Source: Nitzschia sp. pyKryTriq1 (taxonomy: Eukaryota; Bacillariophyta; Bacillariophyceae; Bacillariales; Bacillariaceae). Taken from it: a stretch of DNA of 64,000 bases. Shown in pieces: positions 11,857 through 22,796 of this stretch. The notes beneath the pieces are model-generated. The model was not told the origin of the DNA and ran no database searches. It saw only the letters and a program-made list of their open reading frames with translations. Position numbers and translations under genes: made by a program. The stretch covers positions 930,001 through 994,000 of the forward strand of contig OY101130.1 of the NCBI GenBank assembly GCA_956465555.1, in the 5' to 3' direction. Positions within the stretch are counted from its first letter, which is position 1, and each line of letters begins with the position of its first letter.

Positions 11857-12773
11857 TGTTGAAGTGGTATTTTTGTCGACTAGAGTTTTACTGTTTAGAC
11901 TCAAAACGATGTTGGTCTTCGAAATTGTGTGGTGTACTCGTAGTTACGAACCACATTATTACGAGTAATCCTACGGTATAATTTTGGATCAATGGGCCCC
12001 CGCCCACAAAACATCCCTTGTTCTATATCTTGGCATAATACTGATGTTGAAAATGACTTTGAAGGAACTTTAAATCCAAAGTCCGTCTTGGGCGCGCCGG
12101 GGCATCTCACATCGATCTTGCCCTTCGCATCTTCTACGCACAGTTAGTACGAGTACAAGAAGTACTACTGTAGACTGCCTGGCTGGTGGTGTCATGCACT
12201 GTTCTTTTTAACCCCAACCTTACTGAATGACTTCGGCACCAAAGGTTGAATTAGAATGGTCTTTTGTCTTATGGCAGCTCGCATCTTTACCTTCCGATCT
12301 TCTGTGCACATTGAGTGAATCCATTGCTTGAAAAGTCATTCTGACGTACGAAGTACCTGGTTGACACGCCACCCACCGACCTTCGCCTCCTCCTGCGCGA
12401 ATATTCAATAATATATCCATGATCATCAGTTATGACTTTTGACTTTATATCACTGACGACTCCTCCTCTCATTCTCCCGAGTCAGTCCCGAGTATCCAAA
12501 CTGAGACGTGGCATCACGAGCAGTCGACACATCTGACTAATTACGTCTGGCCTTCCGTCCAGCACCATTTCCGACAGGATATCATCCGCCCGATGCGCGC
12601 CATTCATTCATCTTCATCTTTCGCACTCATACATCCATAAATTTATTCATTCATTCATTCATTCATTCACTCCGTCATTCCGACGTGCCATTATTGATTT
12701 GATTTTTCACCCACACGCACGGACAACAACCACAACAACAACAACAACAACAACAACAGCAAAGCAGTCAGTC
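11857..12773. other. Divergent promoter region, no gene seen
   Basis: Lies between the divergent starts of the secreted protein (minus) and the zinc-knuckle protein (plus). Open frames on the minus strand at 12220-12472 look spurious. Tandem ATTC repeats (about 12645-12670) and CAA repeats (about 12724-12760) sit directly upstream of the ATG at 12774 and are probably 5' leader. Confidence 0.5.
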
Positions 12774-13487
12774 ATGTCGATCGAAGAAATCAGTGCTACG
12801 ACGAACAAGAAGCGAAAACAACAAGAACAAGAACACGAGGCATCCGACGAGGACGCGGCGGCAACGACGAGATCCTCCTCCAAGAAGAAAAATACTCTCA
12901 GTGTTCCACCGGAAGGATATGTCTGCAACTTGTGTCAACAGTCCGGACATTGGATTCAGCAATGTCCGGATCGTCGCAAGCACAACCAGCAACAAAAGCG
13001 GAAAAATAAGACAAAAAAAGCTCATCATCAGCATATCCCAGTACCCGGAGTCGATCCATCCCCCAAAGATATTCAAGCCGCACAACAGTATCAACAATGG
13101 GTAGCCAAGAATGGGGCACCCAATTGTTTTTGTGGAAATCCATCGCGATTGAAGAAGGTCAAGAAGAATAAAAAGCAACAGCAACAGACTGATAGTGACA
13201 AGAAGCAACATATTTCGCCGCGAGCCATTGGCAAATATTTCTTCTTTTGTGCAACGAAACGAGAAGACAATCCTTGTCGATTTGCCAAATTGGTAGATGA
13301 TGTCATGAAAGAACAAAAACGAAAGAACAGCAAGGAGAAGAAGGACGACAGAAACACCACCAACCAAGAGGAGGAGGAGGAGGAGCCAAAAGAGGACGAG
13401 GCAGCCTCGTCGGCAGAATCCTCCTCGTCTTCCTCGTCGTCTTCGGACTCTGAGGAGGAGGACAAAGAGGCAGAAAATAGCGAATGA
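12774..13487 (+). CDS. CCHC zinc-knuckle protein with GRF-like Cys cluster
   Basis: About 237 aa, a single exon. The ATG at 12774 is chosen because the frame upstream is only simple CAA repeat. Residues about 45-60 hold a CCHC knuckle, YVCNLCQQSGHWIQQCP (C-x2-C-x4-H-x4-C), the nucleic-acid-binding type. A second cluster follows: NCFCGNPSRLKKV, then GKYFFFCATKREDNPCRFAKL, spaced like a GRF zinc finger (C-x-C-G, aromatic-Cys, then Cys before the end). The N-terminus has a basic KKRK stretch, and the C-terminus is an acidic, Ser-rich tail. An RNA- or DNA-binding nuclear protein is inferred. The GRF assignment is tentative. Confidence 0.7.
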   Translation: MSIEEISATTNKKRKQQEQEHEASDEDAAATTRSSSKKKNTLSVPPEGYVCNLCQQSGHWIQQCPDRRKHNQQQKRKNKTKKAHHQHIPVPGVDPSPKDIQAAQQYQQWVAKNGAPNCFCGNPSRLKKVKKNKKQQQQTDSDKKQHISPRAIGKYFFFCATKREDNPCRFAKLVDDVMKEQKRKNSKEKKDDRNTTNQEEEEEEPKEDEAASSAESSSSSSSSSDSEEEDKEAENSE

Positions 13488-13893
13488 GATCTTCGCTTGG
13501 TACAGTACAGCCATGAGGATTTCTACTCTGTGCCATTCTGGGGTTTCATTCATCATTGGATCATCTGCATGTTTGTAGCGAGTTCCCCTTTGCCAAGCGC
13601 TTGGTGCTATGGCCACCTTCTTTCCGAGGGCGAACACCATATGCATGGATTTCATTATTTGCTATTGCTCCGTAGCTTTAGCACCTCGCCGCGTGCTGGG
13701 TCCCAGCTTGGATTGAACTAATACCACTTTCAAAACGGTTTTGAAAGTGCTATTAGCTAGTAAAGTTACCATGAAGGTGTGTCTTCAAGAATGCACTCTC
13801 ACTAAAATAAAATGGATATAGGAAAAGATGGATTTGAAAAAGAACGAGCATAAAAAAGAAATTAAAAAAGTGCGTCTATCTGCTAGAGTTTCT
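13488..13893. other. 3' spacer between convergent genes
   Basis: No gene is seen in this 406-bp stretch between two convergent stop codons. It contains the inverted repeat listed separately at 13718-13756 and an A-rich stretch near 13800-13870, which is likely the 3' untranslated region of the minus-strand kinase gene. Confidence 0.6.
13718..13756. repeat. 39-bp near-perfect inverted repeat
   Basis: The left arm CTAATA-C-CACTTTCAAAAC and right arm GTTTTGAAAGTG-C-TATTAG flank a single G at 13737. Twelve inner and six outer pairs match, with one C/C mismatch at 13724/13750. It lies between the stops of two convergent genes, so it could form a hairpin in either transcript's 3' end or act as a shared processing or termination structure. 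It could also be a small insertion footprint. Confidence 0.7.
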
Positions 13894-16383
13894 CTAAAAG
13901 TCTGCAAAAACAGCTTGTTCTTCGTCCGATAGTGGTTTGCCAATACTTCCAATACTATCCGTCCCTTTTTGCAAACTGCTGAAATCTTCGAAATTCGATG
14001 CATCGAACGGGTCCTTCACTTGGGGGACCCAAGGAGGTTGGAGTTCTCCTTTGAGAAGTTTCTTGCGGTCGATACCAGACTCTTGGAACCATTCATGATC
14101 GATAATGTGATAATGTCCCTTACACTGGGCCCCTAATCGATCCGAGACGTTCCTTACAAGCAACTTTTTTATCAAGTCTTGGCCGGTTCTGGACATCAAG
14201 GGTGGAAATTCGTACCGGACCATCACAATCTTCTTGAACATGTCCATTTGTGATATTAATGGCTGTCGAAAGGGAGATCTTCCCACCAGCATCTCGTAGA
14301 CCAAGACACCAAATGACCAATAGTCTACTGCGTGATTATGACCCTTGGACATGATGATCTCGGGGGCGAGATAGTCGGGTGTGCCGCAGAAGGTGTAACT
14401 TTTGTCGACAATGACCCGAGCAAAACCCAAGTCGACGATCTTTGGGTAGCCGTTGGCATCAATCATGACGTTTTCAAGTTTCACATCACGGTACGCAATG
14501 TAGCGATGATGAAAGTGACCTAAAGCTTCAATGATACCCGCCGCGTAAAATGCTGCATCATTGTTCCGCAGTCCCCGTCCCCCACTGGCTTTGGCCGCAA
14601 CGATATTGAAGAGCTCGCCTCCTTGAATCAGAGGCAGGACCAGGTAGAGGTTGTCAGGATCCTGGAATGCAGCCACCATATTGAGAATGAAAGGATGATG
14701 GAGAAGCCCCAAGAGCTCCTTCTCACGTAGAACACTCCTTTCCTGTTTGGCGTCAAGTAAACGTCTTTTGCTGATAACTTTCAGCGCCAGCGGCATACCG
14801 GTTGATTTCGATTCGACAAGCCAGACTCTCCCAAATCCACCCTGGCCCAAAACACGGCGCTTCTTTAAATCGTGAAGGCTCCTGATGGAAGTTTGATGTT
14901 TCTTCGATTTGACATAACCTCCAGTCTCGCCAAGTCGTCCGAGATCGACAATGACGGACTCGATATCTTCTCGAGACAGCACCCACGCGGTAACATTCTC
15001 CTCGCAGACCACCTCACGGGAACTAATGTGGTCTGCTGGATCATCGCGCAGAATGGCCGTCTCCCCAAAGTATGTACCAGTTCTCAAATCATAAATATTC
15101 CCATTTTTGTCGTCATATACCATCAGCTGGCCTTTGAGGATATACCAAAGTTGCTGGGGATACGGCTCTCCAATATGCGCCAGCTTGACTCCTTTGGAGT
15201 AACACACTTCCTTCATGAGCTCGGACAGCCGATCATACTCCACTTCTTTCAAATCTCCACCGGCAAATATGGGTATGCTTTTCAATGATTGCTTCCTAGA
15301 TTCTAGGTCAATGAGATCTTGAAGGTCCCCGATAACCGTTTCAAAAGTGCTACGGTCCATGGCCAAAGTGGTGACATCTGTTAATGCAGCGACCGAAGCC
15401 ACTCGTGGCTCGCCGGTCAAGAGGGATCGTTCTCCAAAAAAGTCGCCATCCTTTAGCACAACCTCGGATGAGACACTGTCACCCATCCCAATATCATACA
15501 CTTTCACAGATCCAGACTGGATAATATAGAAAGTTTCGCCAATGTCGCCCCGTCTCACAATAACATCGCCTTCTTGAAAATGAACGGTCGTCAGACATTT
15601 GGCAAACTTTAGCAGGACTGGCTCACTCAGCTTATGAAATAGTTCGACCTTCCGGAGATGGCTGATGATATCGGCATCCTTTTCTCGAGCATATCGAGCC
15701 ACCACATTATGAAAGGTACCTTGTTCGAGACGCCATACCACGGCATTTTCCTCCGCGACCACAGAGGTAATGCAAGACTGCCCGTAAAGAAGAGCCAGCT
15801 GGCCGAACGTGTCTCCTACTCCTACCGTTCCCGTGGATTTTCGCCCATTTTCACAATACAAATCAAATTTCCCTTTTTGAATAATGTAGAGGTACTCGCC
15901 CCTGGCATTTTGCCGGACTGCCTTTTCACCCTTTTTTAGCTGGACGCGTTCTGTCGCATGAATCAACGTCCTCAATTCAATATCGGACAATCCTTCAAAG
16001 AACAGATGTTTTCTCATTGTCTCTTGTAAAAAATCTTCATCCTCTGGCGACTTGTCGTCATAGATAGGCGGGGTCCACTCACGAGTGACATCAAAGGGGC
16101 AAGAAAAGATGGATTCTCGACCTTGTCGCTTCAAATCTAGCGCCACGGCAGCCTTTTCTCGGGTCGTCGGTGAACAAGGTGGCGATGGTTCGTCTACTTC
16201 GTCTTCGATCTACGGAAGAAAGTATAAAGATCATAATAAAACGGAGGGAAGGAGAAGTAAGTACATCGTTACCATATTCGCGAATCGATTATTGATCAAT
16301 CATGCACTGCTTACCGCGTCAAACCCGCTGGATTTCAATTTCTCTTCCACCGAGCCACAACAAATTTCAAAAAGCACCTCCAT
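13894..16383 (-). CDS. Cyclic-nucleotide-dependent protein kinase (PKG type)
   Basis: Exons are 16383-16315 and 16209-13894 (GT-AG, phase 0), giving about 794 aa. Three cyclic-nucleotide-binding domains lie at roughly 92-190, 214-320 and 334-445, followed by an AGC kinase at about 472-735. Only the second keeps the full phosphate-binding cassette with Arg (FGERSLLTGEPRVASV). The first has FGQLALLYGQSCITSV and the third FGETAILRDDPADH, so both may bind weakly or not at all. Kinase landmarks are GQGGFG, ALK (about 500), YRDVKLEN in place of the usual HRD.KPEN, DLG in place of DFG (about 616-618), TFCGTPDYLAPE in the activation segment, and a C-terminal AGC tail. Family knowledge places PKGs as cGMP (or cAMP) effectors. 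Ligand choice is not readable here. Confidence 0.88.
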
Positions 16384-16920
16384 GGCCGAAATCAGAGCGG
16401 GCTAGATCGATTAGTATACGTATACTGATGTTTCTATCGTAACTCTACTAGAGTGTCAGTTCCGTGCATCGATGTTAATGAGCGGAGTAAATGCTTCTTT
16501 TATGCACCGATCTCGTGTCAGTTTCTCAGCTCTCAGCGCGATCATGATGATGAGAATCGCATCTCCTCACAATCCATCGCATATCGCGAAAACGAACCGT
16601 TCTTCTTGAATTTTTCACGGGAACACCAGAGAAAGAATTAGAACTCCAAAAAATGTTAAGGGGTAACGTGCAAGACTTATTTCCATAGTAAACATACTTC
16701 TTAACCCCTAAGCGGGAAAAGCTTTCGAAGAAGATTTAGTCAAACGAATCATCCCGCACGGGCGAGGGGCGATCGATGGACAGACATTGAAACCGCTATT
16801 GGAGCCCTGCGTGGTATTACGCGCATTGCAGAAGGTAACGGTAAACGTATAGTCTTGGAGCGCGCATTTATGAACGAGGAAACCATTCATTTACAGTTGT
16901 AAGTTGTAACATAACATGAT
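16384..16920. other. Spacer, no gene seen
   Basis: Holds the presumed kinase promoter on the left, and downstream sequence of the SulP gene on the right. Only short frames without recognisable features are present. The words TTAAGGGGTAA (about 16655) and TTAACCCCTAA (about 16700) form a loose inverted pair. Confidence 0.45.
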
Positions 16921-19900
16921 TTATACCGGTGGGAGTCCTGCTGCTGCTCCCATGGGATGGTGTAAGAGCGCTAGACCGGCCCGACCTCGTCCTCGAAGAC
17001 GAGGCACGGGACTATTGAGAATCCGCAAATGTTGGCCCAAATGTTCAATGGTCATTTCTTGTCGTTTGGTAGCTAGATGAGACAAGACGCGATACAAATT
17101 CATGGCCAGTCGAGGATTGGAGGCTTCTTGGAGCTGTTCAATCGCTGCCTTTGGTAAATGATGGAGCCGACAGGCCGACATGGCCACGTGGACTCCCGGA
17201 TTTTTCATTCCGTTGGAAGTTTCGATGCTACCAATAATCCATCCCTGGCCGATACGGGCCAATCGAAACGATTGTTGTTCATGTGCAGCTGTATGATGCA
17301 AATGGTGGTGTTGCTCTTTCCAAAGCGCCATTTCGCGACCAATCGTGGCCGAGCGAGCATTCAGATGGCCAATCGAACGGTCTACTGCTGGATATTGCTG
17401 CTCCGACGGTCGACTATCAGCAACCAGTGGCGCTGGAATGGATCCGCGATGAAGCGTACTGTAGTTAGGATGAGCAACGTGACGAGTGGTATTGCCCACC
17501 GACCATTGGACCCGCAGTAGCCCCGTCTCTACAAAATACAATCCTGGCTCCTCCCCTCTTGTCAACACATCTCCAGGTTCCAACTCAACAGGTTTGATCC
17601 ATGAGGCCAACTCGGACAAGTCCTGAGCCGTAGTCAAACCATGTTGCTCGTCAATCTTCTTGAGAGCGTACAAGAAACCATCATACAAACTGTTGCTTCG
17701 TTTTCGTTGTAACGATTCTTCTTGGTCCTGTTCTTCCAGATGAAATTCGGTCGATAGAAGCGCGTCTTCAGCTTTGGCGAGGGCCGTTTCCATATCATAA
17801 GTGTAGACCCACCGTCGTCCCCGCGCTTTCAAACCGGCGTACAGCAAGTTCGATTTCATGGAAGGCTTCAGTCCTGACAAATACAATTGACAACGATTGG
17901 TCTCACTACACAGCGTCACGATTTCTTGAATGATATCGACTGCCGAAGTGTCCATGCCCGAAACCAAACTAAAATCAAGCACCAGATATTTCGGTTTGGG
18001 CGGTAAGAGGGCAATAATGGCTGGATTTTGAGACATGCCATCCTTGTCGTCGTCGTCATCGTCTTCAAACATGGTTGTAATATAGGTCAAGAGTGACTGA
18101 CAATTTCCGAAAAAGAGATAATTTTGAACGACCAAGATTTGGATCCAGTCTCCGTGGAGATCCAACCACTCACTTTCTCGGACACCTCGTTCTACAGCGC
18201 TGCGCAGGCTCAAACCACTCCCGACAAACTTGACAGCTCCCTAGTAGTAGAAATAGTCAACGTTCAGAAAGAGGCATCCATGAGAAACAAAAAGTGTATC
18301 GGTCCAACACCAGGGTGGATTTCAGTCCAAGTGGTTTACGTACCGCAGTGTAGAAACTTGCAGCAAAGATAAAGGTGGAAATCAAGATTCCCACAAATAT
18401 CGCGTTCAAGACTCCAATAGTGAACGACAGAACAACCAAGACTGGTCCGACGATCCATTCCGCTTTCGCCTTGGTTTTAAAATAAGAATCATAAATCCAA
18501 GTCCGCATCATATCTAGCCCGGCCAATACCATGAGTGACGAAAATGCGGGCTTGGGAATGTACTGGACCAATGTAAAGTTGGAACAATAAAATATAATGA
18601 CCAGCAAGCAAGAACCGTATTGAGGAGGTGGAGTTTCGGCTCGCAATTTGAAGAGCGTCAAGGAAGCAGCTACTGAAGGGGCAATAGCGATTCCGCCCAC
18701 AAGTCCGTTCAAGAGTTGGGAGTAGCCATAGCCATGTTCCAGAATAAAATTCAATGTGAGCGGCCCCTTCCTCTTCGTCGCACGAGTAGAAGTAGAAGTG
18801 GTGCGACCCTTGCTCGACCGAAGGGAATAGCTCCCACGAATAGAGGACGAGATGGACGACTCATTGTCATGCTGATTTAGATGTTCTGGTTTGCGGGTCA
18901 CATTGGGAATGTTTTTTTTAAGTGCAGCGGAATGGAGACTGCATCTCACAAGGTAGAGCAGGACCAAAGCCATCATCATTGGCATTCCGGCAAAAAACGC
19001 TTCCCAAAAGACATCGCCCCGCCAGACCGAAACCCACACACCAAATGGCGCTGGCAAGGCATATTCTTTCCAAGACAGTGTAGGATAGAGAGAAACCAAG
19101 TCGGTGGCAGAAAAGAACCAATTTTGAGCTTGAGCTTCCGCCAAGGTCGTTCCCGTAATCCACATGAGGGCATAGGATCCGAGGACGGTACAGCATACCA
19201 ATAGAATCACAAAGAGGGGATTTTTGGGACCCAAGAGATGCATTATAAAGCCAACGCCAAGGGAGGGAATATGATGAACCAAGGCATAGCGAATCAAGTT
19301 CCAATCTCCACTCATGACGACTTGACCCACCTTGTGACCGACGTCCACCGAGAATCCAAGGGTCCACATTAGCACTCCAATGGTAGTGAAAAATCCACAC
19401 AATACCGAATAAGGTAGAAATGCCCCGAGATTGGCGAGCTTGACTCGTGCGGCCAAGACACACAACAGACCGGACAGCCCAAATCCCACTGTCAGCACCA
19501 TACCAAATGTTGCGAGAAACACTTGATCGTTATCCTCCATTCCATGCTCCCACAAGACATGGTCGATGCTCTGCGCCAGTCCAGCGAGGAAGGGAGCCAA
19601 AAAGAGATCTGACGCAGGATATATCGCCGGTACTTGATCCGCCAGTTCCCATAAAAACACCGGCCCGGCCGTCATAATACCCAGTGCTGCCATTTGTGCC
19701 ATGGCACCTGTACTGCTGTGAGTGGCATGGGGACGTGTAATGGTCGCGGCTTGGGCCAAACAAAAGACAACTTGATACAATAAAAAGACCGTCGAACCCA
19801 CAAAAGTACTTTGCAGATCTTGTGGCGAGCAAGAAAAGAGGGAAATAAACCTATCCCAGCTGGGTTGTCGTCGAGTGTCATCAAAATGTTCCTTGACGCC

Positions 19901-20065
19901 AGGCGTGCTACGAGTCGTAGGCGCAGTCGAACCATTCAGAGGCACTCGGTGTTCTTCTGGAAGAGGTTCCTCAAATAGAAGGCTCAAAGTATTATTGTTT
20001 CCTTTGGTGGTGGGAGGCAGCAATGAAGACCGTTCATCGGTGTCATCATTGGGTGACATGGTCAT
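16921..20065 (-). CDS. SulP/SLC26-type anion transporter with STAS and cNMP-binding-like tail
   Basis: Exons are 20065-18344 and 18240-16921 (103-bp GT-AG intron, phase 0), giving about 1013 aa. An acidic N-terminus is followed by ten or more hydrophobic helices (residues about 75-570) with SulP features: a first helix pair, a GxxG-rich half-repeat, and the late segment GIAIAPSVAASLTLFKLRAETPPP. Exon 2 begins with a STAS domain (HGDWIQILVVQNYLFFGNC, then VLDFSLVSGMDTSAVDII, the anti-sigma-antagonist core). Beyond residue about 770 comes a cyclic-nucleotide-binding-like region: VELEPGDVLTRGEEPGLYFVETGLLRVQ, then GWIIGSI where FGE would stand. Sulphate or another anion is the likely substrate, by family. 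The tail may be a degenerate sensor, since the Arg-containing cassette is not evident. Confidence 0.85.
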
Positions 20066-20889
20066 AGCAGTCGCAGGATTTTATGTGATGTTTGATGGGT
20101 GCGGGCATGATGACGAAAGAACAAATACTTCGAAATCCAACTCGGAGATGTGCCATTATTTTTGAAAGTGCACAAAAGATCGCGCTAAGCGCGCGCGAAG
20201 ACTGAAGACTGACGTCAACCGATCCAAGCACCGATCACGTAGTGTCGGTTACGAAAAAATCACCGAGCAACAAGGCATCCATCCTCCATCGTCCATCGTC
20301 CATCGTAGACCAATCCGTCATCACAATCACAAAGTCTTATTGGCTTGAGCTCAACCGATACAGGCTGCCACACTTTTGGGAAGTTTTCCCTGGATACTAC
20401 AGCCAATGTAGACTAAAGAATACTAGAGGAGTTGACAATTGACATGGCGCCGCGGACCGCGGCCAATCAATCCGCGGGTTTTCTTGTTGGAGGCAAGTCT
20501 TAGTAAAAGTACCGGTAGTAGTTCGTCTGTCCACGTGTGCGCATGGATTAGCGAAATCGCAAGACTGGGGATGTCGTATACGACATATTAATTAGAAAAT
20601 TATAAGCATCAACACTGAATAAATATATTTGAATTTACATCCATCGTTCTGTATACTTTGATATTTAGCGAATTGGCGACGGCTTCGCCGGCCGATCGCG
20701 CTTTTCGCTCATCCATCCACGCCATCGCTATCACAATTATTTTCTTGGCGGTACGTGTAGTATGGCATCATTCTTTGCATCCACATCGAATGAATACTAC
20801 GCACCTCTTTTGTTTCAAGAAATAGTCGTTGACAAAACAACTCATCACTTCTCCAGTCGTCGAAAGCTCTTATTCATTCACCCTTTACA
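20066..20889. promoter_or_regulatory. Divergent intergenic region with palindromes
   Basis: Separates the SulP gene start (minus) from the gene starting at 20890 (plus), so it should carry both promoters. Visible elements are a CCGCGG-A-CCGCGG inverted repeat near 20450-20463 followed by a CCAAT word, and a perfect 16-bp palindrome ATGTCGTATACGACAT at 20571-20586. No open frame looks coding. The regulatory role is inferred from position only. Confidence 0.45.
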
Positions 20890-21495
20890 ATGCCTCCTCA
20901 TTCGGAAACCTGTCACTACTCCAGCGCGATTGATTCTTGGGCCCAAGTCAAACCGAGCGGATTCTTTCAATGTGGTCTAACAGCAGCAGAGCCGGCAGCG
21001 GCGACGTTCGAAGACATTGCATTCCCGACACCACCGAAAGTTCCCCAGTACCTGTATCCCGGTGGAACGAAGCGAACAAAACGAGCACCCCGAAATATCA
21101 ATTTTGAGCCTGAGGTCGAAATATTTGAAATTCCCAACGCGAGGGAACTTCCCAAAAGTCAACTCGCCGAAATGTACATGTCCAGGGAAGAAATGTCCCA
21201 GATCCATGGCGAGGCATGGCAAATGGTGGAGCTTATGAATTTGGGGATTGAATATGCGGAAACTAATAGTTTCAGTAAACGGGGACTCGCTGACTTGAAA
21301 GAAGAAAGCGTGGAACGAAGACGGCGAACAAGGGAACAAACCTACAAGGTGATCTTTGGGATGCAGGCGATGAATGGGGGGAACTATTCACCGCAAATCA
21401 TGTCGGAATTGTACACGCAAGTCAGCTCGACGTCCAAAAGTCTGGCTCACCGAATTGCCATGTACGATGCCCTGGCCGCCGGTATGAGATATTAG
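20890..21495 (+). CDS. Diatom hypothetical protein of an expanded family
   Basis: 201 aa, a single exon; ATG at 20890 in the context ACAATG. Nothing links it to a known enzyme. It has the layout of a class of short diatom proteins that recurs widely: a V-E-I-F-E-I-P core, a segment of the form ELPKSQLAEMYMSREEMSQI (in relatives usually a tyrosine/tryptophan-containing element), a helix, then FSKRGLADLKEESVERRRR with the conserved RGL, and a helical C-terminus ending in AHRIAMYDALAAG. The second half is predominantly helical and charged. Function is unknown; the family recognition is from memory of diatom proteomes. Confidence 0.7.
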   Translation: MPPHSETCHYSSAIDSWAQVKPSGFFQCGLTAAEPAAATFEDIAFPTPPKVPQYLYPGGTKRTKRAPRNINFEPEVEIFEIPNARELPKSQLAEMYMSREEMSQIHGEAWQMVELMNLGIEYAETNSFSKRGLADLKEESVERRRRTREQTYKVIFGMQAMNGGNYSPQIMSELYTQVSSTSKSLAHRIAMYDALAAGMRY

Positions 21496-21743
21496 AGCGA
21501 CGAGATGTCGCATGTACTTCTACATTCCTATGTCTTTGTCGACTGCCACATTAGGGAAATCTAAAAACCACCAACGCTACAATGCTTATTATATCGCTAT
21601 TGATAAAAATAGAGAGTATATCTACATTCAATTTTACTAGTTGTTGCAAAAATTCGTACTGAAACAAAGTTTTGACAGGATCTACCTCGAAGGATTGATT
21701 CGAATATATTCTCTACCTAGAGTGATCATTAAATTGTTATATT

Positions 21744-22796
21744 TTATAGTTTACTTCGGAATAGCGGGGCTCTCTTTTGCAAAAAGGCATCACGACCTTC
21801 TTGAGACTCTGCCGATTTGTAAAATAATCGAGTCAATTCACCTCCCATTTGCATAATACCCGCCGCACCGTCTTCGTCGGCATTCAAAGCGGCCTTGCAG
21901 CAAGCAATCGCCGTCGGTGAATTCATGACCATACGACGAACCCACTGTGCCGTACGGCCCTCCAATTCCTCCAGTGGATAACTGGCATTGATCAAACCCA
22001 TGCTCACAGCATCCGTTGAGTCGTAGAATTTGGAAAGAAACCAGAGTTCTCGCGCCCTTTTCTGACCCATCAATCGAGCTGCATGAGTCGACCCATAGCC
22101 AGCATCAAAGGATCCCATCCGAGGCCCTGTTTGTCCGAAGACGGATCGATCCGAAGCTATTGTCAAGTCGGCTACCATGTGTAGAATATGCCCCCCACCA
22201 ATCGAATATCCATCGACAACTGCCAAAATAGGTTTGGGACACCGACGCATTTGAATCTGTAGATCCAATACTCTCAATTTGGGTTGAACTTCAGTACCAT
22301 CTTGATAACCACCATCATTACTCCGAACCGTTTGATCTCCTCCCGCGCAAAATGCAGGAGTATATTCGGGCACATTGTTGGAGGTCAAAATAATCACGCC
22401 CACCCGAGGATCTTCCGTGGCACGTTCCAAGGCGATTTGGATTTCTCGAATGGTTTGTGGACGAAAGGCATGGAGGAGTTCCGGCCGATTAAAGGCGATA
22501 CGAGCACATGCGTCCTCTTCGGATATATGGTAGGTAATATCTTGGAAGGGTTGTTGCTTCATTCGCCGACTGCTACCAGTAGGTGTTTCTTCGGTCCAAC
22601 GGATGGGTTGTTGACTGATGAGTTCGAATCCATCGCGATGTTTGGTGGGAGGAGCATTCTTGCTGGTCTTTCGAGCAGCACTCATCGATGCGACATCCTT
22701 GCTGCTGCTACTCATGCTGCTCATGGTTCTTCGTGCTCTTATGGTATACTCATCAAGGTATTCCGTCTGTTTTTTGTGCTGCCATGGTCGCAACAT
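21744..22796 (-). CDS. menB: 1,4-dihydroxy-2-naphthoyl-CoA synthase (MenB type) with C-terminal SKL
   Basis: 350 aa from the ATG at 22796, with no intron. It is a crotonase-fold enzyme with MenB signatures: FCAGGDQ, VLDLQIQMRRCPKPILAVVDGYSIGGGH, DLTIASDRSVFGQTGPRMGSFDAGYGS (containing the Asp of the MenB active site), MGQKRARELWFLSK, and NADEDGAAGIMQMGGE. MenB closes the naphthoate ring by converting o-succinylbenzoyl-CoA to DHNA-CoA in phylloquinone/menaquinone synthesis. The last three residues are Ser-Lys-Leu, a canonical type 1 peroxisomal import signal. The N-terminal 80 residues are Ser/Lys-rich with no clear signal peptide or plastid motif. Peroxisomal localisation fits the plant pathway, where this step is also peroxisomal. 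The region to 23265 is shared with the divergent LRR gene. Confidence 0.9.
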   Translation of the reverse strand: MLRPWQHKKQTEYLDEYTIRARRTMSSMSSSSKDVASMSAARKTSKNAPPTKHRDGFELISQQPIRWTEETPTGSSRRMKQQPFQDITYHISEEDACARIAFNRPELLHAFRPQTIREIQIALERATEDPRVGVIILTSNNVPEYTPAFCAGGDQTVRSNDGGYQDGTEVQPKLRVLDLQIQMRRCPKPILAVVDGYSIGGGHILHMVADLTIASDRSVFGQTGPRMGSFDAGYGSTHAARLMGQKRARELWFLSKFYDSTDAVSMGLINASYPLEELEGRTAQWVRRMVMNSPTAIACCKAALNADEDGAAGIMQMGGELTRLFYKSAESQEGRDAFLQKRAPLFRSKL

